From JBDTSW01 sp051004675 (lineage in GTDB: Bacteria > Actinomycetota > Thermoleophilia > Solirubrobacterales > 70-9): 17,288 bases of DNA. Positions 8,603 through 17,101 of the stretch are shown one piece after another; within the stretch, counting starts at the first letter, position 1; each line of letters begins with the position of its first letter. The translations under genes and the position numbers were made by a program. Under the pieces are notes generated by a model, which was not told the origin of the DNA, did no database searches, and saw only the letters and a program-made list of their open reading frames with translations. The stretch spans positions 1-17,288 of the forward strand of contig JBPCKC010000091.1 in assembly GCA_051004675.1 (NCBI GenBank), written 5' to 3'.

Positions 8603-8627
8603 GGCGCGGTGAAGGGCGGCGCGGGGC

Positions 8628-8633
8628 TAGGCT
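8628..8633 (+). promoter_or_regulatory. Predicted -10 box of tRNA-Ser(UGA)
   Basis: TAGGCT fits TANNNT and ends 11 nt before the tRNA 5' end, leaving a short 5' leader for RNase P removal. The same hexamer serves the WS/DGAT gene at 2416. No clear -35 was found. Confidence 0.4.
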
Positions 8634-8644
8634 GGCGGAGCCAC

Positions 8645-8733
8645 GGAGGGGTGGCAGAGTCCGGTTTATTGCAGCTGCCTTGAAAGCAGCCGACCCTTCG
8701 CGGGGTCCGGGGGTTCGAATCCCTCCCCCTCCG
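8645..8733 (+). tRNA. tRNA-Ser(UGA)
   Basis: The 89-nt gene has acceptor stem GGAGGGG (8645-8651) with CCCCTCC (8726-8732) and discriminator G (8733). The anticodon stem is GCTGC/GCAGC (8674-8678 with 8686-8690), and the loop CTTGAAA has anticodon TGA at 8681-8683. A long class-II variable arm and a GGTTCGAATCC T-arm are present. CCA is not encoded. It reads UCA and other UCN codons. It lies 42 nt after the right palindrome. Confidence 0.95.
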
Positions 8734-8800
8734 CCTCAACCGGCGCGACCAACGAGTGGCGGCGCGGGCGGTTTCTTTCGTCGCGAACGCTCGGCGGCGC

Positions 8801-8806
8801 TACCTT
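8801..8806 (+). promoter_or_regulatory. Predicted -10 box (TACCTT) of the GH26-like gene
   Basis: TACCTT matches TANNNT. It ends 7 nt before an in-frame ATC (8814), the same geometry as the other leaderless promoters here, but 52 nt before the TTG start otherwise used. See the finding on the start of this gene. Confidence 0.35.
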
Positions 8807-8858
8807 TAGACGCATCGGCAGCGGACGCGACAGGCACGGCAGGGGCCTGGGCCTCGCC

Positions 8859-9905
8859 TTGACGGCGGCGGTCCTCGCCCTTGCGGTGGGCGCGAGCGGC
8901 GCCGCCGCGAAGCCCTGGCTGCCAGACCGGGGCAAGCGCTACCAGGGCGTCTCCGACACCGGCGAGGTGGCCGGCTTCCAGGACTTTCGCAGGCAGGTGA
9001 AGGCACACCCCGCCGTCCTCCAGGAGCTCTTTCACTGGGACGTCTCGCTGACGGCCAGCGGCGCCGTGGACCGTTGGGAGCGCACCGACACCCTGGGGAT
9101 GGTCAGCCTCTCCACCAAGCTCCCCGCCAACGGCAAGCCGCAGATTTCCGTCCGGGGCATCGCACGCGGCAACGGCGACCGCTACATCCTGCGCTACAAC
9201 GAGGTCCTCGGCAACCTCAACCGGCCGACGTACATCAGGCTGATGCCGGAGATGAACGGGTACTGGAACCCCTACTGCGCCTATAACGCAGACGGGACGT
9301 ACCGCGGCGACTGGCACTCCACCCGCGCGTTCAAGCGGGCGTGGAGGCGGTTCGTGATCATCACCCGCGGCGGCCGGCGCGCGGCGATCAATCAGCGACT
9401 GCGCCGTCTCGGCATGCCTCGCATCCTGCGAGCCGACTCGAACAGGGATCGCGTGTACGACCGCTGGGACGTCCCGAAGCGGCTCGACCGGCCCAAGGTG
9501 GCATTCATGTGGGTGCCGCAGACGATCGCCTCGCCCAACGTCCCCGGCAACCAGCCGGGCGACTACTGGCCGGGCGGGCGCTTCGTGGACTGGGTCGGCG
9601 TCGACATCTTCTCCAAGTACCAGAGCGCCTTCGACAACATGCAGGCGTTCTTCAACCGCTACGACGACTACCCGTTCATGATCGGCGAGTGGTCGCCCTG
9701 GGACGGCGACCCCGGGGGGAACTTCACCCATCGCCTGCTGAAGTGGGCGGAGGACCACCGGCGGGTGCGGCTGATGGCCTACTACCGCAGCGTGTCGATC
9801 AACACCGCGTACGACATCGACCACTACCCGGCGGCGCGCCGTGAGCTGCGCTCGCACCTGAACAAGCGGACCTGGGACGAGTGGGCGCCGGGTCAGCGCG
9901 ACTGA
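8859..9905 (+). CDS. Secreted GH26-like glycoside hydrolase
   Basis: This 348-residue exported protein is related to family GH26 (beta-mannanases and relatives), which cleave beta-linked glycans by a retaining mechanism. The acid/base Glu131 is in YIRLMPEMNGYW, the GH26 RxxxEMNG pattern. The probable nucleophile is Glu277 in FMIGEWSPW. The GH26-like segment YWPGGRFVDWVGVDIF lies between them (about 237-251). The N-terminus is a signal peptide with likely cleavage after GASGAAA. With the TTG start at 8859 the basic n-region is missing; the open frame extends upstream and supplies one (RDRHGR), so the true start is probably near 8814. The gene lies between tRNA-Ser and a sigma-factor remnant, with no carbohydrate-binding module or operon partner. 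Substrate is unknown; other clan GH-A families are possible. Confidence 0.8.
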   Translation: MTAAVLALAVGASGAAAKPWLPDRGKRYQGVSDTGEVAGFQDFRRQVKAHPAVLQELFHWDVSLTASGAVDRWERTDTLGMVSLSTKLPANGKPQISVRGIARGNGDRYILRYNEVLGNLNRPTYIRLMPEMNGYWNPYCAYNADGTYRGDWHSTRAFKRAWRRFVIITRGGRRAAINQRLRRLGMPRILRADSNRDRVYDRWDVPKRLDRPKVAFMWVPQTIASPNVPGNQPGDYWPGGRFVDWVGVDIFSKYQSAFDNMQAFFNRYDDYPFMIGEWSPWDGDPGGNFTHRLLKWAEDHRRVRLMAYYRSVSINTAYDIDHYPAARRELRSHLNKRTWDEWAPGQRD

Positions 9906-10039
9906 GCGCCTCGACGGCTGCGTCTAGCCGGCGGCGCCGAGCTGGCGCAACCGAGCCCGCCCTCGGCGAGGCAGCGGTTGACCTTCGTCAACGGATCGGT
10001 TCGTCCCCCGCCGCTGACAATCGGCGGGATACTTGCCAC
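9906..10039. other. Intergenic region holding a sigma-factor remnant
   Basis: These 134 nt lie between the glycosidase stop and the SnoaL-like start. The left half is a decayed copy of the 3' end of the downstream ECF gene (9924-9988, minus). The right part should hold the promoter of the SnoaL-like gene; the only candidates, CTGACA (10014-10019) and GATACTTG (10028-10035), are too closely spaced to be a standard pair. Confidence 0.5.
9924..9988 (-). pseudogene. Remnant of an ECF sigma-factor 3' end
   Basis: The minus strand reads TKVNRCLAEG, then loses frame by one base. Restoring one nucleotide continues it as RARLRQLGAAG and a TAG stop (9924-9926). The intact sigma factor 0.5 kb away ends TKVNRCLAEGRARLRQLDARL-stop. 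At the DNA level 9941-9988 and 10430-10478 agree at about 42 of 49 aligned columns. Similarity stops upstream of the Thr codon, so only about 22 codons survive. It is the debris of a paralogous or duplicated sigma gene. Confidence 0.75.
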
Positions 10040-10471
10040 ATGACGGAGGGGAACGCCGAGCTCGCAGCTCGCATCATCCGCGACCTGGAGGCGCTCTTCG
10101 AGCACCTTGCCCCCGACGTGATCTGGGACAACACGGTCAAATCGCCACCCGACCACAGCGGCCTGATCCGCGGCAAGGCGGCGGTCGAAAAGATCATCAG
10201 GGAGTGGGTTTCGTCGTGGAGTGGGTATCGGATCTCCGTGAATGAGGTCGTCGAGGCGGGCGACGACGTAATCCTCGATGTCTCCGAGTCCGGCTTCGGC
10301 AGGGAGAGCGGCGTGCCGCTCGAGCATCGGCACTGCTACCTCTGGTCGTTCCGGGATAGCCTCATCGTGAGCGGTTCCGAGTATGCGTCCAAGACGGCGG
10401 CGCTCGACGCCATCAAAGCCGGGCGTCCAGCTGGCGAAGCCGCGCCCGCCCCTCGGCCAGGCACCGGTTGA
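10040..10471 (+). CDS. SnoaL/NTF2-like small protein
   Basis: This 143-residue cytoplasmic protein has the pattern of the SnoaL-like/nuclear-transport-factor-2 superfamily. An N-terminal helix is followed by LAPDVIWDN (early strand), SGLIRGKAAVEKIIREWVSSW (helices), then strands ISVNEVVEAGDDVILDV, LEHRHCYLWSFRD and LIVSGSEYASKTAALDAI. Members are small enzymes or ligand-binding proteins of many roles, and the sequence does not reveal which. The ATG at 10040 is chosen because upstream in-frame codons have no family similarity. The last 19 codons overlap antisense with the convergent sigma gene and read as Ala/Pro/Gly-rich tail (AGEAAPAPRPGTG), so the native C-terminus may have been shorter. 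SnoaL domains occur fused to some ECF sigma factors, so the adjacency may be functional. Confidence 0.72.
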   Translation: MTEGNAELAARIIRDLEALFEHLAPDVIWDNTVKSPPDHSGLIRGKAAVEKIIREWVSSWSGYRISVNEVVEAGDDVILDVSESGFGRESGVPLEHRHCYLWSFRDSLIVSGSEYASKTAALDAIKAGRPAGEAAPAPRPGTG

Positions 10472-10940
10472 CCTTGGTGTAGGTCCAGCCGGTGATCGCC
10501 TGGATCTCGGCGTAGGAGTAGCCCTCCGCCTGGAGCGCGAGCGCGCGGCGCTCCTGGGGCTTCAGCCTTGCGAGAAGGCGGGCGGCGCGGGAGACCCGCT
10601 CGCGGCGCTCGAGCCGCTCCATCGGACCCGGTCGCTCGCTTTGCGCTGCCGCCAGCGCCTCCGAGACATCGGCCGTGGCGCTCAGCTCGCGTAGGCGCCG
10701 CCTCCGGACCGCCAGCGCCTCGCGCCCGACCACCGTCAGCATCCATGGCAGCAGGCGGGCCCGGTCGAGCGTGGAATGCCGGGTGAGCAGGATCTCGATG
10801 GATCGCTGCAGCGCGTCCTCGGCATCGTCGGCGCACAGGGAGAAACGTCGCGCCCTGCGCGTCAGCGCGGCGCGGTGGGAGGCGAGCAGCTCCGCCGCGT
10901 TGGCGCGTGCCGGGGCGGCGATGGCGGTGATGGCTTCCAC
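10413..10940 (-). CDS. ECF-like sigma-70 family sigma factor
   Basis: About 175 residues, a minimal sigma factor with regions 2 and 4 only. Region 2 includes SHRAALTRRARRFSLCADDAEDALQRS and the promoter-melting stretch LLPWMLTVVGREALAVRRRR. Region 4 (helix-turn-helix) is LARLKPQERRALALQAEGYS followed by YAEIQAITGWTYTKVNRCLAEGRARLR. It would direct RNA polymerase to a small regulon, probably including itself; no anti-sigma gene is adjacent. The start is uncertain: GTG at 10940 leaves 105 bp to the divergent epimerase gene, whereas a TTG at 11003 adds 21 Gly/Ala/Arg-rich residues and leaves only 42 bp. Neither has a good ribosome-binding site. Its 3' end overlaps the SnoaL-like gene by 59 bp and is duplicated at 9924-9988. 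Confidence 0.82.
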   Translation of the reverse strand: MEAITAIAAPARANAAELLASHRAALTRRARRFSLCADDAEDALQRSIEILLTRHSTLDRARLLPWMLTVVGREALAVRRRRLRELSATADVSEALAAAQSERPGPMERLERRERVSRAARLLARLKPQERRALALQAEGYSYAEIQAITGWTYTKVNRCLAEGRARLRQLDARL

Positions 10941-11029
10941 TCCCGCGTCAACCCCGCCGCGCGGGCCGATGCCCCGCCAGGCGGCCTGCACGCCCGCACC
11001 CAACCGCCCTGCGAGGGGACGGGCGCCGG

Positions 11030-11035
11030 TATCCT
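11030..11035 (+). promoter_or_regulatory. Predicted -10 box (TATCCT) of the glycan operon
   Basis: TATCCT matches TANNNT and ends 10 nt before the ATG at 11046, the same spacing as for the WS/DGAT gene. No Shine-Dalgarno precedes the ATG. Probably a leaderless operon promoter; no clear -35. Confidence 0.5.
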
Positions 11036-11045
11036 CGGCCGCCCG

Positions 11046-11993
11046 ATGAGCACCTGCATCGTCACCGGCGGAGCCGGATTCCTAGGCTCGCATCTGTGCG
11101 ATCACCTGCTGGCCAAGGGCCGGCGGGTGATCTGCATCGACAACCTCGACACGGGGTCGCTGCAGAACATCGAGCACATCGACAGCCCCGAGTTCTCGTT
11201 CTTGAACGTCGACATCACCGAGCCGCTGTTCACTGACGAGGACATCGACTTCGTCTACCACCTCGCGTCTCCGGCGAGCCCCATCGACTACGCGCGCCTA
11301 CCCCTCCACACGCTCAAGGTAGGCGCCTACGGCACGCACCACATGCTCGGGCTCGCCAAGCGCCACCGCGCACGGTTCGTCCTCGCGTCCACCTCGGAGG
11401 TCTATGGCGATCCCCAGGTCCACCCCCAGCCCGAGGACTACTGGGGCCACGTCAACCCGATCGGCCCGCGCGGCGTGTACGACGAGGCCAAGCGCTACGC
11501 CGAGGCGCTCACGATGGCCTACCACCGCCAGCAGGGAGTGAACACGGGAATCGTTCGGACGTTCAACACCTACGGACCCAAGATGAGGCCGCACGACGGG
11601 CGCGCGATCCCGACGTTCCTGCGCCAGGCGCTTCAGGACAAGCCGCTGACGGTCTTCGGCGACGGCAGCCAGACGCGCAGCTTCTGCTTCGTCGACGACC
11701 AGATCGCGGGGTACGTCGCCATGGCCGAGTCGGGCGTCCACACGCCGGTGAACATCGGCGACCCGCACGAGTTCACGCTCCTCGAACTCGCGGAGGCGGT
11801 AATCGAGGTAACCGAGTCGCGGTCGGAGATCGTCTTCGAGGCGCTGCCTGTAGACGACCCCCAGATCCGCCAGCCCGACATCGCCAAGGCCAAGGAACTG
11901 CTGGGCTGGGAGCCGAAGGTCGAGCTTCAAGAGGGACTGCGTCTCACTATCGAGCGCGCCGGAGTCGAGCGCCTTGTCGGCGCGGGCATCTAG
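11046..11993 (+). CDS. UDP-glucuronate decarboxylase (UDP-xylose synthase), extended SDR
   Basis: This 315-residue NAD-dependent enzyme converts UDP-glucuronate to UDP-xylose by oxidation at C4, decarboxylation and reduction. It has the extended-SDR Rossmann motif TGGAGFLG (7-14). The UXS-type signatures are LASPASPIDY, STSEVYGDP and HPQPEDYWGHVNPIGPRGVY. Active-site residues Glu118, Tyr145, Lys149 (YDEAK) and Arg275 are present. A dTDP-glucose 4,6-dehydratase would differ at the SPASP and EDYWG segments. It is the first gene of a tight operon: the next gene starts 20 bp before its stop. UDP-xylose would feed the two glycosyltransferases that follow, an inference from order. Start ATG 11046 lies 10 nt after a TATCCT box. 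Length is usual for UXS (about 310-320). Confidence 0.92.
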   Translation: MSTCIVTGGAGFLGSHLCDHLLAKGRRVICIDNLDTGSLQNIEHIDSPEFSFLNVDITEPLFTDEDIDFVYHLASPASPIDYARLPLHTLKVGAYGTHHMLGLAKRHRARFVLASTSEVYGDPQVHPQPEDYWGHVNPIGPRGVYDEAKRYAEALTMAYHRQQGVNTGIVRTFNTYGPKMRPHDGRAIPTFLRQALQDKPLTVFGDGSQTRSFCFVDDQIAGYVAMAESGVHTPVNIGDPHEFTLLELAEAVIEVTESRSEIVFEALPVDDPQIRQPDIAKAKELLGWEPKVELQEGLRLTIERAGVERLVGAGI

Positions 11994-13164
11994 TCCCGCC
12001 CTGCGGATCGCGCACCTGACCGCCACCTTTCCGCCCTATCGGGGCGGGGCGGGCAACACGGCGTTCCGGTTCGCGCGGGAGCAGTCGGAGCGCGGCCACC
12101 ACGTCGAGGTCTTCACCGCGCCGGCCCCGGGCGAGCCACCGGACCCGGGCGGGATCGAGATCCACCGGATCGAGCCTGCGTTCGCGTATGGCAACGCGCC
12201 GCTGATCCCCGCGCTAGGCCGGATCGAGGGCTTCGACATCGTCCACCTGCACTATCCGTTCATCTTCGGCTCGGAGCTGACCCTGCTCGGGCGGCTTCGG
12301 AGGGCGCGTCGATGCCAGCCCCTCCTCGTCCACTACAAGAACCGCCTGGTGGCGCCCGGGCCCCGGGGAGCGCTGTTCGAGGCATACGAGCGGACCGTGG
12401 CCCCCGCGCTCGTGCGTGCCGCCGACCGCGTGTGCGTGCTCTCCCTCGACCACGCCGACTCGGTGTCGTACCTGCGCCGCATCCGCGCGCGCGACCCCGG
12501 AAAGCTCGTCGTGATGCCGAACGGTGTCGACACCACCGCGTTCAGGCCCGGCTCTGACGCCGGGCTCCGCTCCCGGCTGGGCGTTCCCGGCGACGCGCCG
12601 CTCGCCGCGTTCGCCGCAACCCTCGACCGCGCCCATCACTTCAAGCGCCTGGACATCGCTATCGACGGCATCGCGCAGGCGAAGGCGCCATGGCACCTCG
12701 TGGTCGCGGGGGGAGGCGAGCTTCTCGACGACTTCCGCCGGCGCGCTCGGGCGGGCGGCGTGGGCGAGCGCGTCCACTTCCTCGGGGCTGTCCCGCACGC
12801 CGAGCTTCCCGGCGTGCTCCGCGGGGCGGACCTCTTCCTGCTCACCACCGAGCCCCCGGAGTCGTTCGGCATCGTCCTGATCGAGGCGATGGCCTCGGGG
12901 CTCGCGACCGTCGCCAGCGACTACCCGGGGGTACGCGCCGTGGTCGACGAAGGCATCACCGGACTGCTGGTCCCCCAGGGCGACGCCGGCGCGGTCGCCG
13001 CCGCCCTGGACCGGCTTGGGGGCGACCCTGCCGAGCGCGGGCGGATGGGCGCCGCCGGGCGCGAGAAGGCGGAGGCCGAGTGGAACTGGGCCCGGCTCAC
13101 CGAGCGGATGGACGGCGTCTACGCCGAGGCGATCGAAGCTCGCCGGGCGAAGGCCGGACGATGA
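11974..13164 (+). CDS. GT4-family glycosyltransferase (GT-B)
   Basis: This 396-residue retaining glycosyltransferase has the GT-B fold. The N-terminal acceptor domain opens with IAHLTATFPPYRGGAGNTAF (glycine-rich loop) and includes VHLHYPFIFGSEL; the linker has VMPNGVDTTAFRP. The C-terminal nucleotide-sugar domain includes the E-x7-E motif ESFGIVLIE (Glu296 to Glu304) followed by AMASGLATVAS. It would transfer a sugar, perhaps xylose from the upstream UXS, to a lipid-linked or growing glycan on the cytoplasmic face. The start is a TTG at 11974, overlapping the previous gene by 20 bp; GGAG (nine nt upstream) supports it. The stop overlaps the next start as ATGA (13161-13164), a sign of translational coupling. 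Donor and acceptor are not predictable. Confidence 0.92.
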   Translation: MSARASSPALRIAHLTATFPPYRGGAGNTAFRFAREQSERGHHVEVFTAPAPGEPPDPGGIEIHRIEPAFAYGNAPLIPALGRIEGFDIVHLHYPFIFGSELTLLGRLRRARRCQPLLVHYKNRLVAPGPRGALFEAYERTVAPALVRAADRVCVLSLDHADSVSYLRRIRARDPGKLVVMPNGVDTTAFRPGSDAGLRSRLGVPGDAPLAAFAATLDRAHHFKRLDIAIDGIAQAKAPWHLVVAGGGELLDDFRRRARAGGVGERVHFLGAVPHAELPGVLRGADLFLLTTEPPESFGIVLIEAMASGLATVASDYPGVRAVVDEGITGLLVPQGDAGAVAAALDRLGGDPAERGRMGAAGREKAEAEWNWARLTERMDGVYAEAIEARRAKAGR

Positions 13165-14393
13165 CCGCACGCCGGATCCTCCTCGTCTCGTACTTCTACC
13201 CGCCCAGCCGCGACACGGGAGCGCTTCGCCCCTCGGCGATGGCCAAGTACCTGCGCCGCATGGGCCACGAGGTCGAGGTGCTCACCACCCGTGCCTACGG
13301 GGAGGACGACGCCGACGCCGTTCACCGCACCGCCGATGCCCAGCTATGGCGTGCGCGGCGGGCGGGCAAGGACACCGTGGGCGCCCTTTTTGACTCGGAC
13401 ACCTACGAGGGCAAGCCTCACCCTCTCAGCAAGGTGATCGTCCCCGAGCCGCTGGCGATCGCGTGGACTCCGTTCGCACGACGGGAGGCGCTTCGGCTGC
13501 ATCGCCGGCGTCCTTTCGACGCCGTGATCACGACCTCGCCCCCGGAGTCGATCCACGCTGTGGGCATGGCATTGCACCGCCGCGGCGTGCCCTGGGTCGC
13601 CGACGTGCGCGATGCCTGGACGTTCGAGTCGCTGCGGCCCGAGTTCCCGACCGGGGCGCAGCGGGCGCTCGACCGGCGCCTCGAACGCCGCTGGCTGGGC
13701 CACGCCGATGTCGTGGTGTGCGTCTCGGAGCCCGCCGCGCGCGACCTGCGCGAGCGCGGCATCGCCGACCCGGCGCTGGTCACCAACGGCTGGGATCCGG
13801 CGGCCGCGCCCGCGGCAGCCGACGCGCCCGACGTGTTCGACCCCGAGCGCTTCTCGCTGCTCTACACGGGCCGATTCGGCTCCTACGGCCGAGACCCTCG
13901 CGCGCTGGTGGATGCGATCGAGCTGCTGGCCCAGAGGGATCCCCACCTGGCATCGCGACTCGAGCTGGTCGTGGCCGGTCCTCTGACCACGGACGAAGCA
14001 GAGCTCATGGGACGCGACGTGGCGCCCGCCAGGATCGTCCTCACCGGCAGCCTCCCGCGCGAGCAGGCGCTTGCTCTCCAGCGCCGGGCCGACGCGCTCG
14101 TGCTGATCGCTCAGCCGACCCGCTCGCAGCTCCTCAACATCAAGGTCTTCGAGTATCTCGCGGCCGGAAGGCCGATCCTGGCTCTCGCCGCCGGGACCGA
14201 CGCGGGACGGGTGGTCGCTGAGACCGGCGGCGAGGTGGTGGCGGCCGACGACCCCGAGGCGATCGTGGGCGCCCTGAGCGGGCTGGCCGAGCGCCCGCCC
14301 CCGCCTCCTGAGCCGGGCGCGGTGCAGCCCTATGCCTATCCCGCCCCCGCGGAACGGATGGCCGAAGCGGTAGAAAGGGCGATCGAACGATGA
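13161..14393 (+). CDS. Second GT4-type glycosyltransferase (WbuB/WecA-glycan-like)
   Basis: A 410-residue GT-B glycosyltransferase. The N-terminus has SYFYPPSRDTGALRPSAMAK and GHEVEVLTT; TTSPPESIHAVG (125-135) and DVRDAW (148-153) are typical of GTs in capsule and exopolysaccharide clusters. The donor domain ends with IKVFEYLAAGRPILAL, the usual replacement for the E-x7-E loop in this group. It is only distantly like its upstream neighbour, so the two probably add different sugars. Coupling is by ATGA overlaps at both ends: its start overlaps the previous stop and its stop overlaps the next start (14390-14393). It has no membrane segment and probably works at the inner membrane surface. Function in surface glycan assembly is inferred from order. 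Confidence 0.9.
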   Translation: MTARRILLVSYFYPPSRDTGALRPSAMAKYLRRMGHEVEVLTTRAYGEDDADAVHRTADAQLWRARRAGKDTVGALFDSDTYEGKPHPLSKVIVPEPLAIAWTPFARREALRLHRRRPFDAVITTSPPESIHAVGMALHRRGVPWVADVRDAWTFESLRPEFPTGAQRALDRRLERRWLGHADVVVCVSEPAARDLRERGIADPALVTNGWDPAAAPAAADAPDVFDPERFSLLYTGRFGSYGRDPRALVDAIELLAQRDPHLASRLELVVAGPLTTDEAELMGRDVAPARIVLTGSLPREQALALQRRADALVLIAQPTRSQLLNIKVFEYLAAGRPILALAAGTDAGRVVAETGGEVVAADDPEAIVGALSGLAERPPPPPEPGAVQPYAYPAPAERMAEAVERAIER

Positions 14394-15301
14394 AGTGGAA
14401 GCGCGGCAAATCCTCGGACAAGGACGTCATCGACATCCGCGGCGCCTCGACCGGCGGCGGGCGCTCGGCAGGCCCAGGCGGCCTGTCGATCCCCGGGGGC
14501 ATCGGCGGCCTCGGCGGGGGCGCCGGCGTCGTCGTCGTGCTCGTCGTGCTCGCTATCCAACTCTTCGGAGGGGGTGGCGAAGGGGGCGGCGGGCTCGACG
14601 ATATCGGGCAGATCCTGCTCGGCGGCCAGGCCGCACCCGGCGCCAACGACCCCGAGCCGATCCCGCCCGGCGAGGACCCGGACCTCGAGTTCAAGGAGTT
14701 CTCCAGCTACGTATTCAACGACGCCCAGGACACCTGGTCGGAGACGTTCGCGCAGAGCGATGAGAATTACGAAGACGCGGAGCTCGTCATCTATTCGGGC
14801 TCCGTCTCCACGGGTGGCTGCGGAAGCGCTTCGTCATCGGCGGGGCCCTTCTACTGCCCCGCCGACAGCAGGGTCTACATCGACTTGAGCTTCTACGAGG
14901 ACATGCGCAGGCAGCTGAACGCCTCCGGGGACTTCGCCTGGGCCTACGTGATCGCACACGAGCTGGGCCACCACGTCCAGAACGTGAGCGGGCTGGATTC
15001 AGGGCAGGGGGCCGGAGCCGAGGGCGATTCGGTCCGGACGGAGCTGCAGGCGGACTGCTACTCGGGCGTGTGGGCGGCGACCGTCTTCGCGGAGGGCGCG
15101 CTCGAGCCCGGCGACCTCGACGAGGCGTTCACGGCCTCCGAGGCGGTGGGCGACGACCGGCTGCAGGAGCAGTCCGGACAGCGGGTGAACCCTGACTCGT
15201 TCACCCACGGGACGGCCGAACAGCGGCGCCGTTGGTTCGAGGCCGGCTACGAATCGGGCGACCCGGCCGACTGCGACACGTTCTCGGCCGAGGAGTTGTA
15301 G
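14390..15301 (+). CDS. Membrane-anchored neutral zinc metallopeptidase (YpfJ-like)
   Basis: A 303-residue protein. A short basic N-terminus and a Gly-rich stretch precede one transmembrane helix (about 45-58, GVVVVLVVLAIQLF), so the catalytic domain lies outside. Zinc-binding HELGHH is at His190-His195, with Glu191 as catalytic base and His190 and His194 as ligands; Glu218 in RTELQADC is the likely third ligand. Before it come FYCPADSRVYIDLSFYEDM and after it VNPDSFTHGTAEQRRRWFEAGYESG, the family's C-terminal block. Cysteines 144, 156 and 223 may form disulfides. The family is called neutral zinc metallopeptidase, and its substrates are largely unknown. Its ATGA-coupled place after two glycosyltransferases is unusual and suggests a link to surface glycan or envelope work. 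The stop is followed by a long dyad. Confidence 0.9.
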   Translation: MKWKRGKSSDKDVIDIRGASTGGGRSAGPGGLSIPGGIGGLGGGAGVVVVLVVLAIQLFGGGGEGGGGLDDIGQILLGGQAAPGANDPEPIPPGEDPDLEFKEFSSYVFNDAQDTWSETFAQSDENYEDAELVIYSGSVSTGGCGSASSSAGPFYCPADSRVYIDLSFYEDMRRQLNASGDFAWAYVIAHELGHHVQNVSGLDSGQGAGAEGDSVRTELQADCYSGVWAATVFAEGALEPGDLDEAFTASEAVGDDRLQEQSGQRVNPDSFTHGTAEQRRRWFEAGYESGDPADCDTFSAEEL

Positions 15302-15302
15302 G

Positions 15303-15344
15303 GCCGGTCGCGCTCGCTGCGCGCGCCCGTCCGCCACGACCGGC
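15303..15344. terminator. Possible operon terminator (8-bp dyad)
   Basis: GCCGGTCG (15303-15310) and CGACCGGC (15337-15344) form an 8-bp inverted repeat with a 26-nt GC-rich loop, immediately after the zinc-peptidase stop. No T-run follows, so intrinsic termination is uncertain, but it separates the operon from the next promoter. Confidence 0.35.
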
Positions 15345-15365
15345 TACCGCGGACGCCGACGGCCG

Positions 15366-15371
15366 TATCCT
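15366..15371 (+). promoter_or_regulatory. Predicted -10 box (TATCCT) of the mutase gene
   Basis: TATCCT, identical to the hexamer at 11030, ends 7 nt before the ATG at 15379. There is no Shine-Dalgarno. Consistent with a leaderless transcript and with the mutase being its own transcription unit. Confidence 0.45.
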
Positions 15372-15378
15372 CCCGCGC

Positions 15379-17067
<1,689 letters not shown>

Positions 17068-17082
17068 AAGTCCGCGAGGTCC

Positions 17083-17101
17083 GGGCGGCCCTGATCCGCC
17101 C
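17083..17101. terminator. Weak hairpin after the mutase gene
   Basis: GGGCGG (17083-17088) and CCGCCC (17096-17101) can pair with a 7-nt loop, 16 nt after the stop. No T-run follows. It may contribute to termination. Confidence 0.25.

Noticed and set aside
4734..8733. The two serine tRNAs as ends of an integrated island
   Set aside because: They have opposite orientation and different anticodons. No tRNA 3'-end duplication (attachment-site copy) was found, and ordinary chromosomal enzymes lie between them.
8557..8862. Open frame running through the right palindrome and tRNA-Ser(UGA)
   Set aside because: It passes through a tRNA gene and a palindrome and shows no protein-like pattern. The partial TRDVR similarity to the AbiEi/DUF559 N-terminus comes from the shared palindrome arm.
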